Origin: Metopolophium dirhodum
Lineage: Eukaryota; Arthropoda; Insecta; Hemiptera; Aphididae
Reading direction: 5' to 3'
NCBI RefSeq assembly: GCF_019925205.1
Contig: NC_083563.1
Span: 9,362,001-9,426,000 of the forward strand
Length of the DNA: 64,000 bases
Under the pieces are notes generated by a model. The model had not been told where the DNA came from. It searched no databases and worked only from the letters and a program-made list of their open reading frames with translations. A program made the translations under genes and the position numbers. Below, piece after piece: positions 63,337 through 64,000 of the stretch (position 1 is its first letter; each line of letters opens with the position of its first letter).

Positions 63337-64000
63337 ATGTGGAAACGGGTATCCATATTCATCGTGCTGCCAATGTTAATCATGCAGATAAACAGTATTC
63401 AATGGTTGTAAGTACCTACTAAGTATCAATAATATTTTTAAAATCATTAACAATTTTATTTTCTAATTATTTAACTTGTATTAAGTTATACATCGTTTAT
63501 ATATTAATAACAAATTACCTATGTTATAAAGTCTATATTTTAGGTATAAATTATATTTAAATTATACAAATTTGAATATAAATAAATTATTTATTCGAAT
63601 ATATTTGGTATTATGTACTGTAGTAGGTTCTGAATTTCTGAGAAATAGGTATTAAACTAATTTATTTTATGAAATCATTCGTCTAGGGTACGTACATTTA
63701 CTAAAAAATGCGGAAATTTATATGAAATTATTATTTTTATAACGTTAATTATATATAGTTAATTAGAAGGTAGTTAAAGTAGATATTCAATAACCAATAA
63801 GAAAAATAAATTTAATTATAAATATTTGTAAACAATACATGTCTGATATTTTAATTAAAATCATGCCTTTACTTAAACTTAAAAATCTTCTGTCCACAAA
63901 TATATGATTTAATTATATATTTAAGGGAAGTGTCTTGGATAAATTAAAGTTTTTAATTAAAACTTGAATATTTGATATTTTATGTATTTTGCAGGAACCT
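63337..64000 (+). CDS. 5' part of a secreted-protein gene running off the window
   Basis: Exon 1 is 63337-63407: an ATG followed by 23 codons that form a classical signal peptide (MWKRVSIFIVLPMLIMQINS, then IQW) and stop at a consensus donor gtaagt in phase 2. A matching acceptor (ttttgcag) lies at 63987-63994, so exon 2 would start at 63995 with gaacct, joining as Leu-Asn. A short first exon carrying just the signal peptide is common in insect secreted proteins, including aphid salivary effectors. The mature protein lies outside the window, so its family is unknown. Confidence 0.5.

Noticed and set aside
1..64000. CRISPR arrays, bacterial operons, phage genes, tRNA or rRNA genes
   Set aside because: The sequence is eukaryotic with spliced genes. 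I saw no regularly spaced repeats with unique spacers and no tRNA-type internal promoter with a matching cloverleaf.

Overview
The window looks like a single-copy stretch of a hemipteran insect nuclear genome, most likely an aphid. It is very A+T-rich, protein-coding genes are split into many exons by GT-AG introns (often 60-100 bp), DNA-transposon remnants are dense, and a short CCTAA tract (the insect telomere repeat) is present. The aphid assignment is inference from composition and repeat flavour; I could not search any database.

Layout. 1-6990: gene-free A+T-rich DNA with repeats. 6990-20550 (+): a complete 32-exon gene for the NuRD chromatin remodeller Mi-2 (CHD3/4/5 family), with a G+C-rich 5' region and several repeats in its introns. 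20550-35600: a long region with no convincing gene. It holds a small hAT transposon with 8-bp target duplication, inverted-repeat elements, an interstitial telomere-like tract and a G+C-rich promoter-like island near 29.6-29.9 kb that may start an unresolved transcript. 35654-41182 (+): a secreted lipocalin in seven exons, with a decayed Mutator-like transposon (FLYWCH plus MULE transposase remnants) and a foldback element in its introns. 41183-45185: repeats. 45186-47577 (+): RFT1 in nine exons. 48286-49999 (-): a galactose-mutarotase-like gene that has lost key catalytic residues. 50265-53735 (-): a NEMP1-type inner nuclear membrane protein. 54171-56857 (+): the BAP1/calypso deubiquitinase. 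56858-62460: 3' UTR and gene-free DNA. 62467-62595 (-): a possible terminal exon. 63337-64000 (+): a signal-peptide exon of a secreted-protein gene that runs off the window.

The confident genes are unrelated housekeeping or chromatin functions and do not form a system. Mi-2 (NuRD) and calypso/BAP1 (PR-DUB) are both chromatin regulators, NEMP is a nuclear envelope protein, and RFT1 acts in N-glycosylation in the ER. RFT1 and the mutarotase-like gene converge, the mutarotase-like and NEMP genes are in tandem, and NEMP and BAP1 are head to head over about 435 bp. I rebuilt the exon structures by eye from splice sites and reading phase; each of the six complete models sums to a whole number of codons.

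The points most worth following up are the mutarotase pseudoenzyme, a strongly over-represented 10-bp palindrome in non-coding DNA, the foldback element family, the secreted-protein gene at the right edge and the orphan promoter-like island. I did not find a new multi-gene system.
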